This document shows, one piece after another, positions 27,056 through 37,140 of a stretch of 64,000 nt of DNA. A program made the position numbers and the translations under genes. Under the pieces are notes generated by a model that worked only from the letters and a program-made list of their open reading frames with translations, was not told where the DNA came from and searched no databases. Numbering within the stretch: position 1 is the first letter of the stretch; every line of letters begins with the position of its first letter. The stretch comes from Pseudomonas sp. TNT3 (GTDB taxonomy: Bacteria; Pseudomonadota; Gammaproteobacteria; Pseudomonadales; Pseudomonadaceae): positions 1 through 64,000 of the forward strand of contig NZ_WFGV02000007.1 in assembly GCF_010095445.2 (NCBI RefSeq). Reading direction: 5' to 3'.

Positions 27056-27819
27056 TTAATTGTATCCATCCCCAAGATAACTTTTTTGCACCTTGCCACG
27101 AATACCGCTGTTCTTGGCACCGTGCATTTGATTCGCTATTTTTTGTTTGTAAAACTTACTTTGAATCTTATCGAAATCTCTAGCCCCCACTTTAAAATAC
27201 TCTCTCGACTCGCGGGTAATGCCTGGTGTTCCAGTATTGCTGTCCGCGTACTGTAATGCTTCTCCAAGACGATTGAATTCATCAATATTTTTATTTATAC
27301 CCTCCACTGCCTCATTTGCGCGCCTCGCTTTGAGAATTTTATGCTCCAGCAACTTTCGTGTTTTGTTCAGTCGCGTCACGTCTTTCGGTTTAATTTCCAA
27401 GACTGATGCTGCACCTTTTTTAGAGGTAAACACGAGGTCTACAGGGATATCTGTAGAAACAGTCTTAGTGGTGGGCCTGAACACTCGCAGCAAATTCCCC
27501 CATATGGAGTGCCCATCTCGGTCTACATTGCTGACCGGTTCGCCTTCGCAGTAAGCATACGCATTCAACCCACCGTCCCCAAACGGACTCCAACTGTCCG
27601 GGCTCTGAAACCGCATCAATCTCTGGCTATAAGCCCGATAACCATTACCCAACAGCTGCCAACCCGTATCCGGTTCACTAAACTCACCGTTGAAGCCCAG
27701 CTGCGTTTCAACCGGCCGTTGCGCATTCTGATGACCATACGCGGTATAGCCGATGGTATTGGCCACGCCACCACTCATCTCTGACAGGACCGTATTTTTC
27801 TGGTCGCTGGCCAGCATCA
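27056..27819 (-). pseudogene. C-terminal tip of the RHS protein, out of frame with its main gene
   Basis: About 253 residues continue the RHS core in the -1 frame relative to the upstream 1307-codon frame: LMLASDQKNTVLSEM, YTAYGHQN, LGFNGEF, GWQLLGNGYRAYSQ and GGLNAYAYCEGEPV. The usual DPTG boundary is altered to DRDG. The tail (about 150 residues, with VDLVFTSKKGAASVLEIKPKD and many Lys) is not recognised. By comparison with the intact RHS gene at 39.4-44.5 kb and with the orphan module, one nucleotide appears to be missing at the junction. If the frame is corrected, or if ribosomes slip, it forms the tip of a protein of about 1560 residues. No immunity-like gene is evident after it. Confidence 0.65.
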
Positions 27820-30800
27820 GGACTTTGGGCCAGCACCGCCCTGCTGCTCAGCGAGCAGTGTTTCGTTGGCACGCACGAAGGTGCTGCTTTGATCACCGCT
27901 AATCAGGTTTAACAATGTATCGCCATTGTAAAAACGCTGTTCGTCGTTGCTGGCACCGCCGACTGACGAGAGTTTGTCTTCACTGTCATATGTGTGACCT
28001 CTGGGCGTTCCACCGTCCTTTTCGCTGACACTTTCCAGGCGACCCAGGCTGTCATAAGCCAGGCGTCGACCCGCTTCGTCCTCGAGCAAATTGCCATTTT
28101 CGTCGTATTCAAATTTCTGGACGAGGGGATCATCGGGATTTTCTGAATGTACATCGGTAATGCTGCTCAACTGCGCCGGGTCTTCGTATGCATAGGCGAA
28201 CGTTGATTTTATGGAACCACCATCGGCAAATGTGGAGGTAACCTCTTCGAGATTATCGATAGCGTCGAAAAAGAACATTTGTGATTTCAGTGTTTTGCCA
28301 CAAGGGTGCACGGGGGATTGTGGTCCGGCGCATTGATAATTCTCGAGACGTCCGCGCAACTCATACTCATAGTGCTCGTCACGCAGGATCTCGCCGCCCT
28401 CATCGGCACCTTCACTCAGCAGTTTGTGCACGATCTGATCCAGACCATTCCAGCTCTGGCTCAGACGAGAAGCCGATGCGCCGAAATCAAATTCCCGCAC
28501 CGTCTCACGACCTTGAGCGTCGTACTTCAGGGTGATTTTGAGGCGTTGATCTGCGGAGCCGTCCACCGTGTGAATGGTGGCGGTCTGCCCTTGGGCGTTG
28601 TAGGTAAAGTCCGTCTTGATATAGCCCGGTTGGCCTGCTTCACCCAGCGCCGTCCAGTTGAGTTGGCCGGTTTTTTGATCGTACTCGTATCGCTGCACTT
28701 GATTGAGTACATCGGTGTAACGCACCAAACGCCCCAGTCGACTGTACACGTAGGTCATTTCATAGGGCTCGCCGCCCTGGGTACGTTTTTCGGTGATCAC
28801 TTCACCGTTGCTGTCGTAGGTACGGGAAAGCGCCAGGCCCTGTTCCGAAGATTCGATCAACCGTGCATTTTTCGGATCGTAATCATAAGTCGACTCGATC
28901 GCCGTCAACGCTGCCGTTTTGGGGATGGTGACACGCGTGATTGGCTCCTCGGTCAATTCAGGCATGTAGGTATAAGCAATCACGTCACCGCTTGGCCGCT
29001 TGACCCGATCTGGCTGGCTGGTGCTGCCGTCGAATTCATATTCGGTGACACGCCCCCCCGTGACTGACTTCGTCATTCGCTCCAGACCATCGAACGCCTG
29101 GGTCCCTAGCACGGTTGAACCGACCCGAATCAGCGTCGGCAAGTCTGCACGGCTGTGCACTGCATATTCACGCACAACCTTGTTGCGATCAGGCAACGTG
29201 GTCTCGATCATGCGGTCGTAAGCATCGTAGACGTACTTGGTTTCCAGGTTGGCTGCGTTTTTCTCCGATGCGGTCCGTGCCAGCCCGTCATATTTGTAGC
29301 TGTGCAAACTGATACGCGTCTTGCCGTCCAGCTCGAAGCGCTCGACCGTGACCGGTTTTTCGAAGCGATTACTGAGGGTTTTGGTCTTGCCCATCCCTTC
29401 GACCCATTCTTCACTGGTGAAGGTGATGGGGTTGTTATCGGTAAAACTTTTGACCCCGTCCGGGCCGGTGACGCTGGACTGCTGGCCCCACAGGTCATAG
29501 GTGAAAGTACTGGTCAGCTTGAGATCGGTTTTCTCCAACCAGTCGATCTCGGTCTCGGTGGTCAACTGGCCCAGCGCGTCATAGGTGGCTTCGTAAATGT
29601 CGCGAAAAGCGGCGGTGCCATTGTCCTTATCCTGACGTTGCTCTCTGATTGGGCGACCCAGGCCATCCAGCCAGGTTCGACTTTTTACCTGTTTGACATC
29701 TTCGACTTCCTGGGTAACCGGGTCGGTTACCGGCGCTTGGTCCTGATCAGCCGGGCGGATCAGTCGGTAAGTGTAAGTACGTGTGGCGTTATTGAGCGCG
29801 CTGTCAGGCGCCACTGTTTCGGTAAGCACCCGACCCAAGGCATCGTAGGTATAACGGATCTTGACGTCTTTATCACTGGAGAGGATCGGCTCACCATTGA
29901 GCAGCGAGCGCTCCTCGAGAATTTCTTTGTGCACGCTGTCGAAATCAGTGGTCAGCGTCTGTTTGGTGAGTAAAACGGTTTCACCGGCAAAAGTCGCAAA
30001 AGTGGCGGCGGGCTTGCTGTATTCATAGTCGGTAAACGTAGTGTGAAGGTCGTTGGCGCCACCACGTGCGACCCCTTGGCGTTTAGGCTGACCATGCAGA
30101 AACGGGGTGCCCGGCTCGTTGAAGTAAGTGTAGGTCGTGCGCTCCAGTAGCGGTGCGGTTTCGCCTGTGCCTTCCAGCAATTGTTCTTCGGCCAGAGCCA
30201 CCCAATGAGTCGCGCTGGTGCTCAGAGGTGGTTGTTCGACATAGTTGTAGCGTGTACGTAAAACCGGGGCGCCGGCTTGCAAGTCAGGCACGAGTGCTGG
30301 GTCCTTGGCCGGGGAGACGGTTTTTTCTTTCACATGACGGACAAAACCGTAGGGGTCTTTCCACACCCCAGGCACACCATCGGCAGGGTAATAAGATGTG
30401 GTTTCGGTAATGCCGTTGGCCTGAACGCTAAGTGTCTGGTTACCGTGAATGTCGTACTCACTGATTACCTTGTCTTCACGAAATTGCGTCGCGTTATCAG
30501 TCAAATTCCAGCGTGTTGCCACCTCTTTCGGCAACTGGCATTGACGCACCTGCTCGTCAAACGACAACGAATCATCAGCGTAGTAAGTGGTTTTGACGGT
30601 TTGACGATGAGTGCCCTGGGTGGTGACTTCCGACGTCAGCAGGTGAAACCGGTTGAACGTCCGGGTGACGGTACGAACGGCGTCGTTCTCCACCATCAGC
30701 TTTTCGGTGGACTCATATACATACGTACCGAGGATTTTATAGAGGTTGTCCAGCCCGTCATCAGTCCAACTGATGGGCGAGTTTTTACCCAGGAAGTTGT

Positions 30801-31740
30801 TGCCACTGTCGCTGTAGCTGTACTTCACGGTAATCGAGTTCTGACCACCACCCGGGTCGGTGACATGATCAGTGACGCGGGGCAGGTTCAGACGATCGCT
30901 GCCACCAGGGAAACCGTGGCCGAGGTCGTTATACGAGAGGGTCTCGTGAGCACCCAGTGGTGTCCAGACTTCCTTGATGCACAGCTGCTCGCGTTCGATC
31001 CCATATTCGAAACGCCAGCCGGCGTCGTTGGTGACAGGCAAGTTGACGCGCGTTAGCCGGTCACTGTCCAGTTCCAAGGTGAACACTGCCAACGGTACGT
31101 CTCGTACCGGCTTGATTCGAAGTTCAATCGTGGATGAGCTCTTGATGACTTCCAGCAACACGCCCTGGCTATCTTTGATGGTACTCAGCATCCGTCCCTG
31201 CGCGCCGCCGCCATAGGTCAATGTAACGGCATGCCCCTGAGGGGAGTACATTTTCACCGGCATGGCCACTTCCGGGCTTGAGCCCATGCGCTTGAGGACT
31301 TCTACCAGTCCGGAGGCGTGCACGACTTTGTACTCGCCAAACTCGCGCTGTGCATCATCGTCGGACAGTTCGTAGAATTTGAAGCTCTGGATTTTCTGTT
31401 CTTTCATTTTCTGGCGAGTGGCATCCGGGTTTTCTGCATCGTCCCCATAATCGCCCGTGACTTTGAACGTCTCGCCTGAAAACACTGAGATGACTTGTGA
31501 ATCGGTGATGAACTGCGTTAAACCCAGACTCCACCCTTCCCCGTACCCGTAGTTCAAGGGATTGGTCGGGTTAAAAGAAAGCGACAGTTTGGGTACCGGA
31601 CCTCGCAGATCGTTGGCTTCTACTTCGTGCAGCGAAAGTGCCACGGTATATAACCCGGTGCGCGGGTCGACACCGGATTGTACAAAGCTGCGAAAGTTGA
31701 AAGCATTGGAGTGAAGTGCCGTTTTTTCTTCGTTTTTCAT
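27817..31740 (-). CDS. RHS/YD-repeat protein (TccC/SpvB-like), main part
   Basis: A 1307-residue protein. The N-terminus (HSNAFNFRSFVQSGVDPRTG) and the next 250 residues form the conserved head found in Pseudomonas RHS proteins. Many YD repeats follow (YTYDALGRV, YVYDAYDRM, YEYDQKTGQL, FEYDENGNL, LAYDSLGRL), which would fold into the hollow RHS shell that encloses a C-terminal effector. The frame ends in the core, just before the segment that normally leads to the variable tip; the tip continues in another frame at 27056-27819. No signal peptide is visible. It is the last large gene of a minus-strand run after two TULIP-like genes and an Ig-like gene. RHS shells of this kind occur in Tc toxins and contact-dependent toxins. 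Confidence 0.85.
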   Translation of the reverse strand: MKNEEKTALHSNAFNFRSFVQSGVDPRTGLYTVALSLHEVEANDLRGPVPKLSLSFNPTNPLNYGYGEGWSLGLTQFITDSQVISVFSGETFKVTGDYGDDAENPDATRQKMKEQKIQSFKFYELSDDDAQREFGEYKVVHASGLVEVLKRMGSSPEVAMPVKMYSPQGHAVTLTYGGGAQGRMLSTIKDSQGVLLEVIKSSSTIELRIKPVRDVPLAVFTLELDSDRLTRVNLPVTNDAGWRFEYGIEREQLCIKEVWTPLGAHETLSYNDLGHGFPGGSDRLNLPRVTDHVTDPGGGQNSITVKYSYSDSGNNFLGKNSPISWTDDGLDNLYKILGTYVYESTEKLMVENDAVRTVTRTFNRFHLLTSEVTTQGTHRQTVKTTYYADDSLSFDEQVRQCQLPKEVATRWNLTDNATQFREDKVISEYDIHGNQTLSVQANGITETTSYYPADGVPGVWKDPYGFVRHVKEKTVSPAKDPALVPDLQAGAPVLRTRYNYVEQPPLSTSATHWVALAEEQLLEGTGETAPLLERTTYTYFNEPGTPFLHGQPKRQGVARGGANDLHTTFTDYEYSKPAATFATFAGETVLLTKQTLTTDFDSVHKEILEERSLLNGEPILSSDKDVKIRYTYDALGRVLTETVAPDSALNNATRTYTYRLIRPADQDQAPVTDPVTQEVEDVKQVKSRTWLDGLGRPIREQRQDKDNGTAAFRDIYEATYDALGQLTTETEIDWLEKTDLKLTSTFTYDLWGQQSSVTGPDGVKSFTDNNPITFTSEEWVEGMGKTKTLSNRFEKPVTVERFELDGKTRISLHSYKYDGLARTASEKNAANLETKYVYDAYDRMIETTLPDRNKVVREYAVHSRADLPTLIRVGSTVLGTQAFDGLERMTKSVTGGRVTEYEFDGSTSQPDRVKRPSGDVIAYTYMPELTEEPITRVTIPKTAALTAIESTYDYDPKNARLIESSEQGLALSRTYDSNGEVITEKRTQGGEPYEMTYVYSRLGRLVRYTDVLNQVQRYEYDQKTGQLNWTALGEAGQPGYIKTDFTYNAQGQTATIHTVDGSADQRLKITLKYDAQGRETVREFDFGASASRLSQSWNGLDQIVHKLLSEGADEGGEILRDEHYEYELRGRLENYQCAGPQSPVHPCGKTLKSQMFFFDAIDNLEEVTSTFADGGSIKSTFAYAYEDPAQLSSITDVHSENPDDPLVQKFEYDENGNLLEDEAGRRLAYDSLGRLESVSEKDGGTPRGHTYDSEDKLSSVGGASNDEQRFYNGDTLLNLISGDQSSTFVRANETLLAEQQGGAGPKS
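27823..27829 (-). other. Possible -1 slippery heptamer at the RHS frame break
   Basis: On the minus strand the last codons before the stop read GGC CCA AAG TCC TGA. C CCA AAG fits the X-XXY-YYZ pattern for -1 frameshifting, and a -1 shift there would join the main RHS frame to its tip (PK-VLMLASD). A lost C in the following TCC run explains the break at least as well. Confidence 0.3.
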
Positions 31741-31806
31741 GGTTCGATCTCGTCAGTCAACAATTTGGTAAAAGCGGTGCGCGATGCACCGCTTGTAAAA
31801 CAGTCG

Positions 31807-34611
31807 TCAGAGAGTGGGCGGTGCAATCGTTCTGAGCTGAATTCGATTCCGATCGGCTGGTTTCAACTTCACCTCAATGGCATGTTGATGGCCTTCCTCG
31901 TCAGTCATGTAAAACTGCATGCCTTCTGCCTTGAGTTCGTTGAAATCGCCAGCACTGTCCTGGCGGACATCCTTGCGGCGAACCACGGAAAAAAGAAGAT
32001 CCCCCTCTGGCAGATTGAAATTATTGATTTGAGATTTGAGTGCCTGTCCTACTTGAGTGGAGCACTTCAGTATCGGGCTGTACGTCATTACAGGCGGCAA
32101 GCTTTTTTTGCCCATCCCTCTAAACGCCCAGCCCGTGCAACTGAACATCCTCTCGTTATCGAACGTACTTTCCCACTGAACGTGCGAACCTTTATTCATC
32201 GGTTTGGCCGTCATGAACTTCAGCACTTTCCCTGAAGGCTGTTTAAAAGATAACTCCCAGTAATCCAGCGTTTCGAGAAAATAATCGAAATTACGATCAT
32301 CGTCCTGGTCACTTTCACTTTGCCCACCGCCCTCAATACGATTTCGTTTGAGGGTATAATTGGCGAAACTGACGGGAGGGCTGCGTTCGGGAAGCAATTC
32401 AATGGAACGGAGTTCGTGTGTTGAATCAAGCGAACTGTAGCGTCTGCCCTCTGAATAAAACACGGCGTAAAACTTCGTGATTTCGGTCGTATCTCTCGCC
32501 ATCATGTAAACGTAGACATGTTGATCTTCAGCGGCAGGAGCGTTATCTGTCAACGACTTGACGTTGGTACTGCCCGCCGGTGTGTAATCATTGGTCACAC
32601 GTGTTTGAGCCCATTTTACGTTCCCCTTCGGAACACCGATTTGCCCTGCCGGCAAATCAACAACTTGTTGATTCGAATCCATGTAGAAGATTCTCAAGGT
32701 AGACAAATCCTCTAATGTAATAGGCACGTCGCCCCTCGTCTTGAGTTTTATATCAAGGGCCAGTTGTTGATAGCCATTGGCATACAATTTTCTTTCGCCT
32801 CTGCGTGACGTTATGTGAAACGAGTCGAGCTGGTCCCACCCGGCTTCCAAAACATGGTTGCGGTTATTTATGACGCTGTATCCGGCGCGTACAAGCCACC
32901 CCTGAGCATAAATAAGGCACTGGACAACGTTGACCTCACTTGAACGGCCGGCAGGGGCAGTGAACACACCCTTCGTTGAAACGCTTCCGCCACCAGAGAT
33001 AACTGACCACTGACGTTCAAACTCAGGTGGAGCGGCCGAACTTTCGCTCAGTTCTACGACGCCGGAGCGAGGTAGCGTGCTCACAAAAGGAGGATTAATC
33101 GTCACCGTTGCGTCAAAAGCGGACAACACCACGTTGGCTGTTACAGTTTCACCGTCCGAGTTGGTGACCGAGATCTTCTGGGTAACAAATGGAACTTTCG
33201 GATCCATAGTGGTGGGCGGCGTGTAGATCGCTACATTGCCAGTGACCTCCAAGTCACCCAACACCGGTTTGCTCCAGGTCAGGGTACTCCCACTGAGCGC
33301 TGTTGCGACAAGGGTCACGGATTCACCGCCTGCGCGCCTCGCCGCAGACTTGGGCGACACGGTCATGTCTTCCGCAGTAACCAACAGCAGTGCCGAAGTT
33401 ACATATTCCAGCCTTGTTATCGGGTCAATAAAGGTCGCGGTCACAATATTGCGCGCAACATCCTTACCGATTTCATCTGCGTCCACTGGCATATATCTAC
33501 CGTAAGGATCCATTTCACCTCCGGACGCGAAAGTGTTGAGGCTTTTGACGCTCCATTGCGCAGCGACACGTTCACCGTTCAAATAGGCTAGATAGGTGAG
33601 CGGTTCACCACCGGCCTTGAGGCTGTATACCGAGGGCTCGATGGTCAGTGAGGTTTTAGACGGGTCCAGACTACCGAAAATAACCATGTCATGAGGCTCG
33701 AAACGCGAATGCTCGACGAAAACGTTTTTCCCCTCCGGGAAAAGCAGGCTCTGAATCAACTCCAGCTTCTCGTGTTCACAACGCCCGCTGAACTCCCTGG
33801 CCAGCACCATCGTCGCCGAGTACTTCTTGAGTCCATTTTCTTCGTCATCAGGAATGAGGTAGGGGAAGGTCTCAGGCGACGGATAGTCCCCACCGTGTTC
33901 GCTGCCTTTAAGTTTAACCATCACCACGACAGCGCCATCTGCAGCGTTCAAAGCCCCGGCCACCGCTGCGCCAGGCGCTCGTTGCGTCAGAATTTTGAAA
34001 CTGTCAGGGTGCAAATCACTGACCCCGCTCAGGTTCAGCATCCCCAGTTCATATACTTGCCGTTCAGGATCCAGTGCCTTGAATCGCTCGTCGAAGAACT
34101 CCCCAAGCTTTTTCTGGCTGGTAGCTGGCGCCGCCAGATTGCATGAAAACTTGGTGCCCTGGGAGATATTCAGGATCACCCGGCCGAACAGATCAACCTC
34201 TCCTTTGACGTACGACAAATCCAAATGCAGCGTGACCGTGTAACCTTGCGCTTCTGTGATGGCGTAGCTGTACATCACACCCATGTTTTTTTCCTGGGCG
34301 GTAAACGTCCCACTCAGGATACTGAGTGTTAGCATGGCTTTAGAGTTACTGAGCACTGAGGGTTCAAATGACAACAAAGGTGTACCCAATACAATATCAG
34401 TCAGTTCGCCCTCCTCTGTTTGCGCATCATTTAAATACATCTTCCCGGAAAACCCCGGCATGTGGTTGAATCCCTCGTATTTTTTCAACCATTGCTGTTG
34501 TAAAATCAGGTTAATTCGCTCGCGGTCAAACGCACATATCGCTCCCCATTTTTCCATGATGGAGCCTGCAGTCATTTTTTCTATAATATCGGTAAGTGAG
34601 TTGCCGGCCAT
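31807..34611 (-). CDS. Large TULIP/P47-like protein with Ig-like domains
   Basis: A 934-residue protein without signal peptide. The N-terminal 330 residues include WGAICAFDRERINLILQQQW, YELGMLNLSG and ETFPYLIPDD. They align by eye with the neighbouring 781-residue protein (WGAFVAYDRDKCNQLLLQEY, FTLGQLAYTD, LYPFPSD). This layout resembles the lipid-binding TULIP fold of the clostridial P47/OrfX proteins; I hold that assignment tentatively. The middle has two or three bacterial Ig-like repeats (VSTKGVFTAPAG). The C-terminal 300 residues are unrecognised. ATG 34611 has GAGGAT about 7-10 nt upstream. It lies between its paralogue and the RHS gene. Confidence 0.6.
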   Translation of the reverse strand: MAGNSLTDIIEKMTAGSIMEKWGAICAFDRERINLILQQQWLKKYEGFNHMPGFSGKMYLNDAQTEEGELTDIVLGTPLLSFEPSVLSNSKAMLTLSILSGTFTAQEKNMGVMYSYAITEAQGYTVTLHLDLSYVKGEVDLFGRVILNISQGTKFSCNLAAPATSQKKLGEFFDERFKALDPERQVYELGMLNLSGVSDLHPDSFKILTQRAPGAAVAGALNAADGAVVVMVKLKGSEHGGDYPSPETFPYLIPDDEENGLKKYSATMVLAREFSGRCEHEKLELIQSLLFPEGKNVFVEHSRFEPHDMVIFGSLDPSKTSLTIEPSVYSLKAGGEPLTYLAYLNGERVAAQWSVKSLNTFASGGEMDPYGRYMPVDADEIGKDVARNIVTATFIDPITRLEYVTSALLLVTAEDMTVSPKSAARRAGGESVTLVATALSGSTLTWSKPVLGDLEVTGNVAIYTPPTTMDPKVPFVTQKISVTNSDGETVTANVVLSAFDATVTINPPFVSTLPRSGVVELSESSAAPPEFERQWSVISGGGSVSTKGVFTAPAGRSSEVNVVQCLIYAQGWLVRAGYSVINNRNHVLEAGWDQLDSFHITSRRGERKLYANGYQQLALDIKLKTRGDVPITLEDLSTLRIFYMDSNQQVVDLPAGQIGVPKGNVKWAQTRVTNDYTPAGSTNVKSLTDNAPAAEDQHVYVYMMARDTTEITKFYAVFYSEGRRYSSLDSTHELRSIELLPERSPPVSFANYTLKRNRIEGGGQSESDQDDDRNFDYFLETLDYWELSFKQPSGKVLKFMTAKPMNKGSHVQWESTFDNERMFSCTGWAFRGMGKKSLPPVMTYSPILKCSTQVGQALKSQINNFNLPEGDLLFSVVRRKDVRQDSAGDFNELKAEGMQFYMTDEEGHQHAIEVKLKPADRNRIQLRTIAPPTL

Positions 34612-34736
34612 GATAATGATCCTCAAAACAATAATGTGGGCGTGCGTGAAAAGTCCTCTGAACTTTTCAGAGGAATGAACAATTGCGTCAGGCTACAAAA
34701 AAGGTGTTTCGTTGATTGCGCGATTACCCCTTAGGG

Positions 34737-37082
34737 CTATTGTGGGATTTCAGGGGCAGGTTTTGGCGGTAATGCTCCCAAGGGCAGGGGTTGTATAGAA
34801 AAGTTATCGCCCATCAACCAGTCATTCATTGTGAAATTGGCGGTTATAATAACAAATTGATGTTGACTGGTAGGGTCAGCAGTATAAAGACCGTTCTGGT
34901 CGATTGAACCGGCGCCCTCCGCAGGAAAGCAACTCCAAACGGCATCAGGAACCGGTCTACTACCGAGCGATGCAGAAAACTGCGCTTTCCCGGGAGCCTG
35001 TCCGTCAACTTCAACATCAATCGTCAAGCCCTGCCTATTATGCTTCACCACAACAAAAGAGGACTGTACTTGCCCCGTAGTGTTAGTTACCTTGACTTCG
35101 TCAATGGTAAATGTTTTATCCTCAAACGGCTGTTTCAACGGGGCCGTGTAAACGTTTGTCCGATCCTCATTAGCGTCTTCCGGAATTTCGCCTTCCGTTG
35201 CCGACCACTTCAACGCGCCGGTCATTGCATTGGCTGAAAACGCTACCGTTTCCGCTGAGCCATCACTGGAGGCATCACACGTTTGCACCAGCGGATTGAG
35301 GGTAATAGCGCGGGCGGCAATCGTTACCAGTGCTGTGCTGGTATGACCTGCGGCAGTGGCCGTCACTTTTACCCGCTTGAAAGTACCATCAATGTCGTCA
35401 AGCCCGGGCGCGGTGTATCGCCCGGTACTTTCATTGATTTGTCCGGCTCCGCTCGTGGTGCCATCAATGTTTTTTACACTCCACTTTACCCCCGTTGTGA
35501 CGGGTGAGGTTGCAAAGGTGTGGGCAGTGCCGTAACCGAGGAGTTTTTCCTGAGGATTTATGGCAAAGGTGGTCAAGCGTGGACTAATGGAGCCAAAACT
35601 AACCAGATCACCAGGGGCATGAACACTTTTCAGTTCTATCGCGTCTTTACTGGTAAATAAGAGACTATGCAGCACAAACGCGTCAATGGGCTCAAATGCA
35701 TTAACGAAAATCTTGGCAACCTCAGTCTTACAATGTTCTGTGATCTGTTGTTTTAAAGGTGAATTCTCAGCATTGATGAACCCCGCGACCGCATCGGATA
35801 TTTCTCCTTTATCCTTGACTGCAACATCCACCTTGAAGTTCACAACCTTAACGATAATCCTTCGAAGATCCGGATCAACTTCAAACGAAAACGTACCGCT
35901 GATATTAACACCCATACTAAACTGCTTGATCTGCAAGTCGTCACCAATCCAGACACCGCATCCGATACCATGCTCGACTGTCCCCATGCCGACCCCCATA
36001 TTCCCATCACCATAATTTGTGACGGTCAACCTATGGTCGGGATTAATGTAGATAGGTATTTCGAACCACCGAAATCTATAGCGGTCCGCAGAATATTCAG
36101 TCGTTGGCACGTATAAAAAACCGTTGGAGGGGCTAACTTTTAGTCTCCAAATGTTTCCCCCGCCGTCAACCGCTTCTTCAAACGTCGCATCGTCAGAGTT
36201 AAAAACCCGCTTGGCGCCAATGGCAATGATCTCACGCATCAGCAGCTTATTACCGATCATCAAACTAGCATCAACCTCCGGCCGATCACTCGGAAACGGA
36301 TACAACCAATCATCCCCAGGAAAACCACCTAATGGTTGGTCTTTCATTGCAATGCGCAATTCCAATGCACCTTTGCCAAACTTAGATGCTTTCGCTAAAT
36401 TCGCACCCTGTTCCATAACAATGCGTGACTGGAATCTATGCGGCTTCAGATAGTCCTGGTCGGTATAAGCCAGTTGTCCAAGTGTAAACGTACTGCGCTC
36501 GGGGCCTGCTTCCCGGAATTTACGTTTCATAAAAGCGCCGCCCATACGACGCTCATGCTGGTAGCGCGATCCACTCAACTCCCAAATGCGCCTCTGTGTC
36601 GCATCGGCCCCCAGGTCAAGTACTACCTTTCCATCTTTATCCACTCCACCCTGGATATCGCTAAGCATCACCCTGTCTGCCTTGAGCTCGGGGTGGTCTA
36701 GCGGATCATAAGAATTGATTTTGGTCACTTCGGGATTTTTGGAAGCACCGGTCAGTTGGACCGTCACGCCTCCGACAACCGCTATGCTCAAGTTCGCCTC
36801 TGCGACGTTGTTACCAGCGTCATCAGGATTATTTTCAAAACTCAATCGTGGCGCGTCTGTTTGATAATTGGTGACCCAATTCCAAATAGTGTCCCCATCT
36901 GCGTATGTGTCATCGATCGCGTATTCGTACTCATTTTCATCGAATTTTGCAATGTATTCCTGGAGCAACAATTGATTGCACTTGTCACGATCGTAGGCGA
37001 CGAACGCACCCCAACCGTTCATGCGCGATGAACTGGCCATCCAAGCAAGGTATTCTGCTTGCGTTACTTTTTTAACAGCCAT
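34737..37082 (-). CDS. TULIP/P47-like protein with Ig-like domains
   Basis: A 781-residue protein, paralogous to the next gene downstream over its N-terminal half. The start region MNGWGAFVAYDRDKCNQLL recalls the N-terminus of clostridial P47, and the central part (residues about 290-480) is rich in alternating beta strands such as GTFSFEVDPDLRRIIVKVVN. The C-terminal 280 residues hold two or three Ig-like repeats with the 'G.I...G.YTAP' landmark (GAGQINESTGRYTAPG, GSIDQNGLYTADP). No Sec signal or membrane segment is seen. ATG 37082 has GAGG about 10 nt upstream. If it is a TULIP protein it may bind lipids or act as an accessory protein to the RHS toxin; that is inference. Confidence 0.6.
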   Translation of the reverse strand: MAVKKVTQAEYLAWMASSSRMNGWGAFVAYDRDKCNQLLLQEYIAKFDENEYEYAIDDTYADGDTIWNWVTNYQTDAPRLSFENNPDDAGNNVAEANLSIAVVGGVTVQLTGASKNPEVTKINSYDPLDHPELKADRVMLSDIQGGVDKDGKVVLDLGADATQRRIWELSGSRYQHERRMGGAFMKRKFREAGPERSTFTLGQLAYTDQDYLKPHRFQSRIVMEQGANLAKASKFGKGALELRIAMKDQPLGGFPGDDWLYPFPSDRPEVDASLMIGNKLLMREIIAIGAKRVFNSDDATFEEAVDGGGNIWRLKVSPSNGFLYVPTTEYSADRYRFRWFEIPIYINPDHRLTVTNYGDGNMGVGMGTVEHGIGCGVWIGDDLQIKQFSMGVNISGTFSFEVDPDLRRIIVKVVNFKVDVAVKDKGEISDAVAGFINAENSPLKQQITEHCKTEVAKIFVNAFEPIDAFVLHSLLFTSKDAIELKSVHAPGDLVSFGSISPRLTTFAINPQEKLLGYGTAHTFATSPVTTGVKWSVKNIDGTTSGAGQINESTGRYTAPGLDDIDGTFKRVKVTATAAGHTSTALVTIAARAITLNPLVQTCDASSDGSAETVAFSANAMTGALKWSATEGEIPEDANEDRTNVYTAPLKQPFEDKTFTIDEVKVTNTTGQVQSSFVVVKHNRQGLTIDVEVDGQAPGKAQFSASLGSRPVPDAVWSCFPAEGAGSIDQNGLYTADPTSQHQFVIITANFTMNDWLMGDNFSIQPLPLGALPPKPAPEIPQ

Positions 37083-37140
37083 GACGTTAAACCTCACTTA
37101 AATTAAATTATAAAAACTTGTTTTTTCAAAACAAATGACA

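Noticed and set aside
27823..27829. Programmed -1 frameshifting as the main explanation of the RHS break
   Set aside because: Alignment with the orphan tip fits a lost C better, because it restores the Ser-Leu pair; frameshifting is kept only as an alternative.
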